From Desulfobotulus pelophilus (GTDB taxonomy: Bacteria; Desulfobacterota; Desulfobacteria; Desulfobacterales; ASO4-4), in NCBI RefSeq assembly GCF_026155325.1, contig NZ_JAPFPW010000002.1, positions 310,001 through 374,000 of the forward strand: 64,000 nucleotides of DNA, in the 5' to 3' direction. The position numbers and the translations under genes are program-made. Below, piece by piece: positions 26,680 through 34,018 of the stretch. The notes below the pieces were generated by a model. It was not told the DNA's origin, ran no database searches, and saw only the letters and a list, made by a program, of their open reading frames with translations. The stretch's first letter is position 1. Each line of letters begins with the position of its first letter.

Positions 26680-27147
26680 TTGGAACGTATTCCCATTACC
26701 AAGGAAGGGTATGAGCACCTTAAAAAGGAGCTTGAACATCTGAAGAGTGTAGAAAGGCCCAGGAATATAGAGGCCATAGAGGTTGCCCGTGCCCATGGCG
26801 ATCTTTCTGAAAATGCTGAGTACGATGCTGCCAAGGAGCGGCAGTCCTTTCTTGAAGGCCGTATTGCAGACCTCAGCTTCAAGCTGGCTAATGCCGATGT
26901 AATTGATACATCGAAGGTTACCAGAGATAAGGTGGTGTTTGGTTGCCGCATCCTTCTGGAGAATGTGGACTCCGGTGCTGAGGTGACCTATCAGCTCGTG
27001 GGTCCGGATGAATCGGATATCAGTAAGGGCAAAATCTCCGTATCCTCTCCCCTGGGCAGGGCTATCCTTGGCAAGGTCCCCGGAGATGAGGTTGTGGTGG
27101 ATGCTCCCGGTGGTAAACGTTGTTATGAGCTTGTGGATATTTTATAA
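26680..27147 (+). CDS. greA: Transcript cleavage factor GreA
   Basis: 155 residues. GreA rescues backtracked RNA polymerase by stimulating cleavage of the transcript 3' end. The N-terminal coiled coil contains the acidic tip HGDLSENAEYDAAKERQ, and the C-terminal FKBP-like domain ends with SSPLGRAILGKVPGDEV and a tyrosine-rich strand. The start is TTG, with AGGAG eight bases upstream. It is first in a tight group with rpoZ, ttcA-like and folE2, so two RNA polymerase partners are co-encoded. Confidence 0.96.
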   Translation: MERIPITKEGYEHLKKELEHLKSVERPRNIEAIEVARAHGDLSENAEYDAAKERQSFLEGRIADLSFKLANADVIDTSKVTRDKVVFGCRILLENVDSGAEVTYQLVGPDESDISKGKISVSSPLGRAILGKVPGDEVVVDAPGGKRCYELVDIL

Positions 27148-27171
27148 AACCCAGTAACAAAGGAGCCGTTC

Positions 27172-27387
27172 ATGGCACGTGTGACCATTGAAGACTGTCT
27201 GAGTAAAGTTCCCAACCGGTTTAAGCTTGTGCATATGGCTGCTAAACGGGTACGCCAGCTGCGGGAGGGATCTGAGTATCTGGTACAGCGGGCAAAAAAT
27301 GAGGATGTGGTAATGGCTTTGCGGGAGATTGCCGCGGGTCGGGTTGTCTCGGATACGGACTCCGGCAGCAAAAAGGGTGATAAATAA
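27172..27387 (+). CDS. rpoZ: RNA polymerase omega subunit
   Basis: 71 residues, normal for omega. [26 protein letters not shown] is the conserved N-terminal signature, with [10 protein letters not shown] following. It assists folding and assembly of the beta' subunit. ATG 27172 follows AAAGGAG. It is encoded 24 bases after greA and immediately before the ttcA-like gene. Confidence 0.96.
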   Translation: MARVTIEDCLSKVPNRFKLVHMAAKRVRQLREGSEYLVQRAKNEDVVMALREIAAGRVVSDTDSGSKKGDK

Positions 27388-27389
27388 GC

Positions 27390-28181
27390 TTGCTGGAAAA
27401 AAATAAAAATTATACCAAAATCTCCAAGGCGGTAGGCAGGGCCGCTTTTCAGTATCGGATGTTTGATTCAGGAGAGCGTATAGCCGTTGGCCTTTCCGGA
27501 GGTAAAGACAGCCTTACTCTGCTCCGGGTGCTGGTGGACCGGCAGCGCATTTCGGCCATCCCGTACACGCTGCATCCCGTTTATGTGGACCCTGGTTTTG
27601 ACGGCGGTTTCGATCAAGACCTGGTCCGGTGGTGCGCCGAACTGGGACTTTCCCTTACCGTAGAAAAAACGACCCATGGCCCCCTTGCCCACAGTGAGGA
27701 AAACCGTAAAAAGAGTCCCTGTTTTCTCTGCGCACTTATGCGGCGGAAGCGTCTCTTTTCCATTGCCGGAGATATGGGATGCCGGACTCTTGCTCTGGGG
27801 CATACCAAAGATGACATCATTGAAACACTTTTTATGAATATGTGTTACGCGGGTAAGATCGGTACCATGGTACCCCGCCAGGATCTTTTTAAGGGACGGT
27901 TGCGCATTATAAGGCCTCTCAGTCTGGTGGATGAGCAGCAGATTGTGAAATTGACGCGGACTTTTCCAGATCTTTTTCCCGTGTTCAGCAATCCATGCCC
28001 ATCTGCGGCACATAGCAAGCGCAGGCAGATTAAGGGGTTTCTCGAAACCCTCTATCGTCAGGATAAAAAAATTAAAAACAATGTTTTCAGATCTATGGGC
28101 AATGTGCGCATGGAGTACATGCTGCAGTCTCCCCCGGAGGCAGACTGTCACAACCCGCATACGGGTGAGGATGAGGAATGA
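27390..28181 (+). CDS. ttcA: TtcA-like tRNA 2-thiolation protein
   Basis: 263 residues. The PP-loop ATP-pyrophosphatase motif SGGKDS (36-41) activates the target base. CFLC gives the first cluster-binding pair and NPCPSA a later cysteine, the TtcA/TtuA arrangement for a 4Fe-4S cluster. TtcA makes 2-thiocytidine at tRNA position 32; the related TtuA makes 2-thiouridine, and sequence alone leaves some doubt. It starts with TTG directly after the rpoZ stop and overlaps folE2 by four bases, so it lies inside the greA operon. Confidence 0.82.
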   Translation: MLEKNKNYTKISKAVGRAAFQYRMFDSGERIAVGLSGGKDSLTLLRVLVDRQRISAIPYTLHPVYVDPGFDGGFDQDLVRWCAELGLSLTVEKTTHGPLAHSEENRKKSPCFLCALMRRKRLFSIAGDMGCRTLALGHTKDDIIETLFMNMCYAGKIGTMVPRQDLFKGRLRIIRPLSLVDEQQIVKLTRTFPDLFPVFSNPCPSAAHSKRRQIKGFLETLYRQDKKIKNNVFRSMGNVRMEYMLQSPPEADCHNPHTGEDEE

Positions 28182-28963
28182 AAGATGTGCAGCGTCAGCG
28201 GGATGAGCGTAATCTGCCCATTGACAAGGTGGGTATCAAGAATCTGAAATATCCCATTACGGTTCTGGACCGTGAAAAGGGCAGGCAGCAGACCGTTGCG
28301 GATATATCCATGTATGTGGATCTGCCCCATGATGCCAAGGGCACCCATATGAGCCGCTTTGTGGAAATGCTGCATCTTTTCCGTGAGGAGGTTTCCCTTC
28401 GGTCCTTTTCAACCATTCTGCAGGAAATGCGTACCCTGCTGGAGGCAGAAAGAGCTCATATTGATGTGACCTTTCCGTATTTTATCGAAAAGAAAGCACC
28501 CGTGAGTAAAGAGCCGGGACTGATGGATTATTCCTGCACCATTTCCGGGTCCATATCCGCAGAAGGCAGAACGGATCTTCTTTCCACGGTTCGGGTACCG
28601 GTAATGTCGGTTTGTCCCTGTTCGTTAGAAATCAGCGACATTGGTGCCCATACCCAGAGGGGGATGGTGACGGTTTCTGTGCGTTTCCGGAAATTTTTCT
28701 GGATAGAGGCTCTTATTCAAAGAATTGAAGGCTGTGCTTCCAGCGATGTTTTTTCCGTGCTGAAAAGAGTGGATGAAAAAGCGGTAACGGAGCATGCTTT
28801 CCGGAATCCCAAATTTGTAGAGGATATTGTGCGGGATGTGGCCCTTTCTTTACAGGAAGATCCCAACATTACCTGGTTTTCCGTGAGTGCGGAAAATTAT
28901 GAATCCATTCATAACCACAGTGCCTTTGCCCAGATTGCCAGCGAATCTCTGCAAGCTCTTTAA
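28178..28963 (+). CDS. folE2: GTP cyclohydrolase I, FolE2 type
   Basis: 261 residues. FolE2 converts GTP to 7,8-dihydroneopterin triphosphate for folate synthesis, using a metal site different from that of zinc FolE. Signatures include DIGAHTQRG, KGTHMSRFVEML and the catalytic cysteine region MSVCPCSLEIS; the C-terminal NYESIHNHSAFA is also typical. The ATGA overlap with the ttcA-like gene implies coupled translation. A folate enzyme within a transcription-factor and tRNA-modification operon is unremarkable but noted. Confidence 0.95.
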   Translation: MKDVQRQRDERNLPIDKVGIKNLKYPITVLDREKGRQQTVADISMYVDLPHDAKGTHMSRFVEMLHLFREEVSLRSFSTILQEMRTLLEAERAHIDVTFPYFIEKKAPVSKEPGLMDYSCTISGSISAEGRTDLLSTVRVPVMSVCPCSLEISDIGAHTQRGMVTVSVRFRKFFWIEALIQRIEGCASSDVFSVLKRVDEKAVTEHAFRNPKFVEDIVRDVALSLQEDPNITWFSVSAENYESIHNHSAFAQIASESLQAL

Positions 28964-29077
28964 AGGCTTTTCTTTCCTGAAGCATGGGCGTATGGTGCAA
29001 CAGTCCGGTTACCTTCGGGGTATCCGTTTTGTTGAACAGCGGGCAATTCTGTTATGCCCCCTTACAGGAGAGAAATG

Positions 29078-29638
29078 ATGATTCGTCGTAACCCCAGTGG
29101 GGATTTGCCGCAGGTCCACCCGGAAGCCTATGTGGACAATACAGCTATCATTTGTGGCAAGGTAATCATTGAGGAAAATGTGTATGTGGGACCTTATGCG
29201 GTCATCCGAGCCGATGAAACGGATGCATCAGGCAGTCTGGATCCCATTGTCATCCGTGCCAATTCCAATATACAGGATGGCGTTGTCATCCATTCCAAGG
29301 CCGGTGCACCTGTAACCATAGGTTTTTCCACATCCATTGCCCATCGTTCGATTATTCATGGTCCCTGTACCATCGGTGACAAGGTTTTTATCGGATTCAA
29401 CAGCGTTATTTTCAATTCCACAGTCGGAGACGGTTGTGTTGTCCGCCACAATGCCGTGGTGGATGGCTGTGATCTGCCACCGGAATTCTATGTTCCTTCC
29501 ACCATGCAGCTGGATGCGGATTCCGACCTGGATAATATTCCAAGGGTGCATGCGGAAGCATCAGAGTTTTCGGAATCTGTTGTCTGTGCCAACCATGAAC
29601 TGGTAAAGGGATACAAGGCCTTGAGCAATGAGTTTTAA
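29078..29638 (+). CDS. Gamma-carbonic-anhydrase-like left-handed beta-helix protein
   Basis: About 186 residues of hexapeptide repeats (for example VIIEENVYVGPYAVIRAD, then IVIRANSNIQDGVVIH), the left-handed beta-helix of the gamma-CA/transferase-like group. Candidate zinc histidines are in DGVVIHSKA and STSIAHRSIIHG, as in gamma-CA proteins, so CO2 hydration is possible but unproven for most members. Starts at 29075 (MM) or 29078 fit AGGAG at 29066-29070; the latter spacing is better. It stands between folE2 and the TetR-led cluster. Confidence 0.78.
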   Translation: MIRRNPSGDLPQVHPEAYVDNTAIICGKVIIEENVYVGPYAVIRADETDASGSLDPIVIRANSNIQDGVVIHSKAGAPVTIGFSTSIAHRSIIHGPCTIGDKVFIGFNSVIFNSTVGDGCVVRHNAVVDGCDLPPEFYVPSTMQLDADSDLDNIPRVHAEASEFSESVVCANHELVKGYKALSNEF

Positions 29639-29732
29639 CATGCTGTGATCCATGGTTTGTGTCTGGTAATGATGCCTGAAAAAATCAGCTCTTTTGAAAT
29701 AAAGGGGTGTTTTTTTCAGGCTTTTTTGTTTT

Positions 29733-29748
29733 GAACGTCCAGACGTTC
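29733..29748. promoter_or_regulatory. Palindrome, possible TetR operator 1
   Basis: GAACGTC-CA-GACGTTC is a perfect 7-2-7 palindrome about 190 bases upstream of the TetR gene, in AT-rich surroundings. Size and symmetry suit a TetR-dimer site. Confidence 0.5.
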
Positions 29749-29763
29749 GTATTTTTTTGTGCG

Positions 29764-29793
29764 GCTCGGTCGAGCAGCCGAAACCCTTCGGCT
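29764..29793. promoter_or_regulatory. Adjacent inverted repeats upstream of TetR gene
   Basis: GCTCG-GT-CGAGC (29764-29775) is followed directly by AGCCGAA-ACCC-TTCGGCT (29776-29793). The first is operator-like; the second could form a hairpin. No T tract follows. Confidence 0.4.
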
Positions 29794-29857
29794 GTATCTG
29801 AGGGCTTCGTGCGGAAGTACCGGGTTGCATGCATGGGCGCGCTTCTGATCATGGAGG

Positions 29858-29887
29858 TTGACAGGAAGGTTTTTTCTATGGTTAAAA
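29858..29887 (+). promoter_or_regulatory. Putative promoter of the TetR-led cluster
   Basis: TTGACA at 29858-29863 with a weak -10 (TTAAAA) 18 bases further. The palindrome at 29902 would lie at the expected transcription start, a typical place for autorepression. Confidence 0.4.
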
Positions 29888-29901
29888 GACAAAACAATGA
29901 T

Positions 29902-29917
29902 TCGGCCGGTCGGCCGA
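29902..29917. promoter_or_regulatory. Palindrome, possible TetR operator 2
   Basis: TCGGCCG-GT-CGGCCGA is a perfect 7-2-7 palindrome 19 bases before the TetR start codon. It has the same geometry as the palindrome at 29733 but different bases, so at most one is likely to be the cognate site. Confidence 0.5.
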
Positions 29918-29936
29918 GCGAAAAAGCGGAGGGGCC

Positions 29937-30548
29937 ATGACGGTTTTGGAAAGAACCAGGGGATATGCCCGCAGTGAGATTCTGGATGCGGCAACCCGTC
30001 TTTTTCTGGATAAAGGCGTAGACAAGGCTTCCTTGTCGGATATTGCTTCCGGTGCGGGTGTCAGCAAGGGGACATTGCATTACCATTTTGCATCTAAAAA
30101 TGATTTGATATTTGCCATCACGGAAGCCCACATGGAGTCGATTACCGCAGAACTGTTGAGAGTTCTGGATCATCGGGGGGAGAATCCAGAAGAGCTGTTT
30201 TCTCTGCTTATGACGTCTCTCCTTGAGGCCAGAACCAGAGGGCGTCTTCATCTTCATCTGGTTGGTGAGGCCGTAGGCGATAATTCCGTATTGGGGAAAA
30301 GGATAGAAACAAGCTACCAGCGCTGGGAGGAAATGCTGTCTGCCGCATTATTACGCCTGTTTCCAGGCCACAGAGCGGCGGGAGCAGTGGCCAGCCTTAT
30401 GATAGCCATCATTGACGGATTTATTATTCAGGATCTTATAAGGCAGAATGAGCTGCCGCTGTCCCTGCTGATTGAATCTTTGATGGCTATGAACAGGAGC
30501 TTTGTGGTGCAGGATATTTCGGAAGAAGAGAGTTTCCGGAAGGGGTAG
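29937..30548 (+). CDS. TetR/AcrR-family transcriptional regulator
   Basis: 203 residues. The N-terminal helix-turn-helix is clear: RSEILDAATRLFLDKGVDKASLSDIASGAGVSKGTLHYHFASKNDLIFA. The remainder is the helical ligand-binding domain typical of the family. GCGGAGG precedes the ATG. It heads a same-strand cluster with an SCP2-like protein, alcohol and aldehyde dehydrogenases and AOR, so it probably represses that set and responds to an alcohol, aldehyde or acyl-CoA. The palindromes upstream suggest autoregulation. Ligand and targets are inferred from position only. Confidence 0.92.
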   Translation: MTVLERTRGYARSEILDAATRLFLDKGVDKASLSDIASGAGVSKGTLHYHFASKNDLIFAITEAHMESITAELLRVLDHRGENPEELFSLLMTSLLEARTRGRLHLHLVGEAVGDNSVLGKRIETSYQRWEEMLSAALLRLFPGHRAAGAVASLMIAIIDGFIIQDLIRQNELPLSLLIESLMAMNRSFVVQDISEEESFRKG

Positions 30549-30619
30549 ATATGCAGGTGAGTCGTTACTTTACGGAGTAGGAGTCAGCCATCGGTCACTA
30601 AACCAGAGAGGAGAAAGCC

Positions 30620-31141
30620 GTGCCGCGAGAATATGGCCCCGTAAAACCGGGACGTAAGTGGTTGAAGGAGGGGGTTGCGCGTATTGTTTTTTTTGTTTTG
30701 GGCAGAGCATTTCAATCAGCAGCGCGCATGGATGAGGGGATACGTAGGGAAGTTGCCCAGTGGGAGGAGGGGTTTCGCCTTGCCATGAGAATTCTTCCCG
30801 ATGGTCCATCCATGGGGCTGACGAAAAGAGATGGGCGTATCCGTTATGTGGGTGAAGGCTCAGTGGATGCGGATTTGGTGATCCGGTTTAAAAATATCGA
30901 AAGTGCCTTCCTTGTTTTGACGCCCCAGATGGGCTCTGCCAGAGCCTTTGCGGAGAATCGCATCGGGCTTGTGGGGGATGTGGCCCGTTCCATGTCCTTT
31001 GTGCGCTGTCTGGACCGGCTGCTGGCTTATATGTACCCGGCATTTATCTGCAACAGGCTGGTGAAACGTATGCCTCAGATCAAACGCCCCTTCCGGCGCA
31101 GGCTCTATTTGTATGTATTGGGAATTCCATTTGGTATCTGA
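30620..31141 (+). CDS. Hypothetical protein resembling an SCP2-type lipid-binding domain
   Basis: 173 residues, GTG start after GAGGAGAAAG. The middle section (about 60-130), with RIRYVGEGSVDADLVIRFKN and ARAFAENRIGLVGDVA, recalls the sterol-carrier-protein-2 fold, where a hydrophobic cavity holds acyl chains. The match is by eye and modest. The C-terminus is basic (KRMPQIKRPFRRR). It lies between the TetR gene and the alcohol dehydrogenase, suggesting a role in binding the hydrophobic substrates of the cluster. Other families are possible. Confidence 0.6.
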   Translation: MPREYGPVKPGRKWLKEGVARIVFFVLGRAFQSAARMDEGIRREVAQWEEGFRLAMRILPDGPSMGLTKRDGRIRYVGEGSVDADLVIRFKNIESAFLVLTPQMGSARAFAENRIGLVGDVARSMSFVRCLDRLLAYMYPAFICNRLVKRMPQIKRPFRRRLYLYVLGIPFGI

Positions 31142-31168
31142 TTGAACCCACCGTAAGGAGAAAGAATC

Positions 31169-32350
31169 ATGCTGCCTTCCAGTTTTGAGTTCCATAATCC
31201 GGTTAAAATTATTTCCGGTTACAAAGTACTGGATAATCTGCCCTATGAGCTTTCGCAGATGGGTGCTGAACGTCCCCTTATCATAACGGACAGGGGCGTT
31301 GTGGAGGCGGGTCTTGTGCGCATAGTCCGTTCTGCTTTTGACAGTTCCGGTATGACCATTGGTGCTGTTTATGATGATGTTCCTCCGGATTCGTCCGTGG
31401 ATACGGTTAACGCCATAGCCGATGTGTACCGGAAAAACCAATGTGATAGCCTGGTGGCTGTGGGAGGCGGTTCTCCCATAGATACGGCCAAAGGCGTGAA
31501 TATTCTGGTTTCCCATGAAAAGGGGACCTTGAAGGATTATATGGGGGCGGATCGCCTAAGTGGCCCCCTGAAACCGTTGGTTGTGGTGCCTACCACAGCC
31601 GGAACGGGGTCGGAAGTTACCCTTGTAGCTGTCATTGCGGATACCCGGGATAATGTGAAAATGGCTTTTGTCTCGCGTCATCTGATGCCGGATGTAGCCC
31701 TGCTGGATCCTAGGATGACCCTTACCATGCCGGCAAAGATTACGGCGTCAACGGGGATGGATGCTTTAAGTCATGCCATGGAGGCCTGGGTTGGTCTGCA
31801 AAAAAATCCCCTGAGTGATGCCCATGCCACGGCAGCCATTACCCTCATCCGCCACTATCTTCCCCTTGCCATTGCGGATGGAAAAGACCGCACAGCGAGG
31901 CTGGCCCTTGCCAATGCTTCCTGCATGGCCGGGGCTGCTTTTTCCAACTCCATGGTGGGAATGGTGCATGCTCTGGGACATGCTGCCGGTGCGGTCTGCC
32001 ATATACCCCATGGCGTGGCCATGGGTATCTTTCTGCCCCACGGGCTCCGGTATAATCTTTTGAAAAGGGCGGATATCATCGGAGAGCTTCTTTTGCCCTT
32101 TGCGGGGGCCGATATCTATGCGGCAACACCTTCAGCCCAGAGAGCGGACCGGCTCATTGCGTTGCTGGTTGAATTTCAGCGCTTCCTGAAAGAAAAAGCG
32201 GGATTGCCTATGCGTCTGAAGGATGCGGGAGTTCGTGACGATCAGCTGGGAGCCATTGCGCTGAAAGCCATAAATGATGGCGCGCTGATGATGAACCCCG
32301 CAGAGATGGATATGGATGATGCCCGCAGGCTCCTTGCCGAAGCTTTCTGA
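31169..32350 (+). CDS. Iron-containing alcohol dehydrogenase
   Basis: 393 residues, the standard length of group III alcohol dehydrogenases. GGGSPIDTAKG binds NAD(P), PTTAGTGSEVT follows, and the metal histidines lie in HALGHAAGAVCHIPHGVAMG, with an upstream Asp in the SPxD-like segment. It would interconvert an alcohol and its aldehyde. TAAGGAG precedes the ATG. In this cluster it supplies aldehyde to the downstream ALDH and AOR or performs the reverse. Chain-length preference cannot be read. Confidence 0.94.
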   Translation: MLPSSFEFHNPVKIISGYKVLDNLPYELSQMGAERPLIITDRGVVEAGLVRIVRSAFDSSGMTIGAVYDDVPPDSSVDTVNAIADVYRKNQCDSLVAVGGGSPIDTAKGVNILVSHEKGTLKDYMGADRLSGPLKPLVVVPTTAGTGSEVTLVAVIADTRDNVKMAFVSRHLMPDVALLDPRMTLTMPAKITASTGMDALSHAMEAWVGLQKNPLSDAHATAAITLIRHYLPLAIADGKDRTARLALANASCMAGAAFSNSMVGMVHALGHAAGAVCHIPHGVAMGIFLPHGLRYNLLKRADIIGELLLPFAGADIYAATPSAQRADRLIALLVEFQRFLKEKAGLPMRLKDAGVRDDQLGAIALKAINDGALMMNPAEMDMDDARRLLAEAF

Positions 32351-32416
32351 GGCGGCTTCGGACTTTGTATTATGGGTAAACAGAACAGGCTTGTTACCCA
32401 CCAGAAGGAGATTGCT

Positions 32417-34006
32417 ATGCGTGAGAATCGGGTCGGGGGTAATGGACACCATACGGAGTGCAGAAATCCTGCAACGGATGAGGTTCTGGGGTATTCGCCT
32501 CTGCACAGTCCGGAGGAAGTGGCAGGCTTTATCCGTAAGGCGGAGGAGGTGCACTCCGAATGGTCTGCCCTTCCCCTGAAAAGAAAAATCGTAGCAATGA
32601 AAAAGATCCGCCGCTACATGGTGGATCATCTGGATGATCTGGCACTGAGCATAGCAAGGGATAATGGCAAAACGAGAATGGATGCACTGGCAACGGAGGT
32701 CTTTCCAGCCATAGCCGCTCTTGGTTATTATTGCAGAAAAGCGGCTTTTTTTCTCAAGGACCGTTCCGTTGGGCCATCTTCTTTACTTTTCTGGAACAAA
32801 CGGAGCAGGATCCGGCGCCTACCCTTTGGTGTGGTGGGTGTAATTTCTCCCTGGAATTATCCTTTTGTCATTCCGTTTTCAGAAGTGGTGATGGCTCTGC
32901 TTGCGGGAAACTGTGTGGTGCTCAAGGCGGCAACGGAAACCCAGATGGCCGGGTTGGCACTGAAGGAGTGTCTGGATGCGGGGGGATTACCGGAGGGAGT
33001 TTTTTCCTATGTAAATATGGGGGGACCGGATGCTTCCCGGGCATTTCTGGAGCATGGAGTGCAGAAACTTTTTTTTACAGGATCCGTTTCCGCAGGAAAG
33101 CAGGTTGCGGAACTGGCTGCCAGAAAACTGATTCCCGTCTGTCTGGAGCTGGGCGGGAATGACGCTATGCTGGTCTGTGAGGATGCGGACCTGCATCGTG
33201 CCGCATCCGGAGCTCTGTGGGCGGGTTTTCAGAATGCGGGCCAGTCCTGTGGCGGGGTGGAACGGGTGTATGTCCATAAAGATGTCTACGCCCCGTTTCT
33301 GGAGATTCTGAAGGAAAAGACCCTGAGACTGAGAGTAGGATATGACCTTGACCATGGGGTGGATGTGGGATGCATGACGACCCTGCGTCAGGTGGAAACC
33401 GTGCAGGGGCATCTGGCGGATGCCCTGGAGAAGGGAGCCAGCGTATTCGTCCGTGCAGCATCATATTCAGGAAAGGATTCCTCCCGGTTTGTGACTCCTG
33501 TCGTACTGACGGAAGTGGATCATTCCATGAAGGTGATGCGGGAGGAGACCTTTGGTCCCGTGCTGGCCGTGATGAAGGTGCAGGATATGGATGAGGGAGT
33601 CCGGCTGGCCAATGACTCCACTTTGGGTCTGACCTGTTCCGTCTGGTCCCGCAATGGAAAGAGGGCGGAGACCCTTGCCCGGAAAATTTTTGTGGGGGTA
33701 GCCACCATCAATGACCACCTCATGAGCCACGGGTTGCCGGAAACCCCCTGGGGAGGTCCCGGGGAAACGGGGGGAGGGCGCACCCATGGTCAGCAGGGGT
33801 TTGATGAAATGACCCTGCCTTCGGTGCTGGTGCAGGACCGTTTTGCCTTTTTTGCAAGAAAGAATCTCTGGTGGTATCCCCACGGTCCTTCCGTTTATCA
33901 GGGGATTCGCGGAGCCTGTCATTTTTTTTATGGTCATGATCTCATGCAGCGCCTGAAGGGAAGCTGGGGTCTGATCCGGATTCTGCCAAGAATGCTAAAA
34001 CCGTGA
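32417..34006 (+). CDS. Aldehyde dehydrogenase (NAD(P)-dependent)
   Basis: 529 residues. GVVGVISPWNYPFVIP is the cofactor-binding entry, LELGGNDAMLV carries the catalytic Glu and GQSCGGVERVYV the catalytic Cys. FTGSVSAGKQVAE is the Rossmann motif. A C-terminal extension of about 50 residues beyond the usual core ends in hydrophobic and basic segments (ACHFFYGHDLMQRLKGSW) and may aid membrane association. The start at 32417 follows AAGGAG; an in-frame ATG 45 bases earlier lacks one. It lies between the ADH and AOR genes, 12 bases before the latter. Confidence 0.94.
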   Translation: MRENRVGGNGHHTECRNPATDEVLGYSPLHSPEEVAGFIRKAEEVHSEWSALPLKRKIVAMKKIRRYMVDHLDDLALSIARDNGKTRMDALATEVFPAIAALGYYCRKAAFFLKDRSVGPSSLLFWNKRSRIRRLPFGVVGVISPWNYPFVIPFSEVVMALLAGNCVVLKAATETQMAGLALKECLDAGGLPEGVFSYVNMGGPDASRAFLEHGVQKLFFTGSVSAGKQVAELAARKLIPVCLELGGNDAMLVCEDADLHRAASGALWAGFQNAGQSCGGVERVYVHKDVYAPFLEILKEKTLRLRVGYDLDHGVDVGCMTTLRQVETVQGHLADALEKGASVFVRAASYSGKDSSRFVTPVVLTEVDHSMKVMREETFGPVLAVMKVQDMDEGVRLANDSTLGLTCSVWSRNGKRAETLARKIFVGVATINDHLMSHGLPETPWGGPGETGGGRTHGQQGFDEMTLPSVLVQDRFAFFARKNLWWYPHGPSVYQGIRGACHFFYGHDLMQRLKGSWGLIRILPRMLKP

Positions 34007-34018
34007 GGAATGAAAAAC

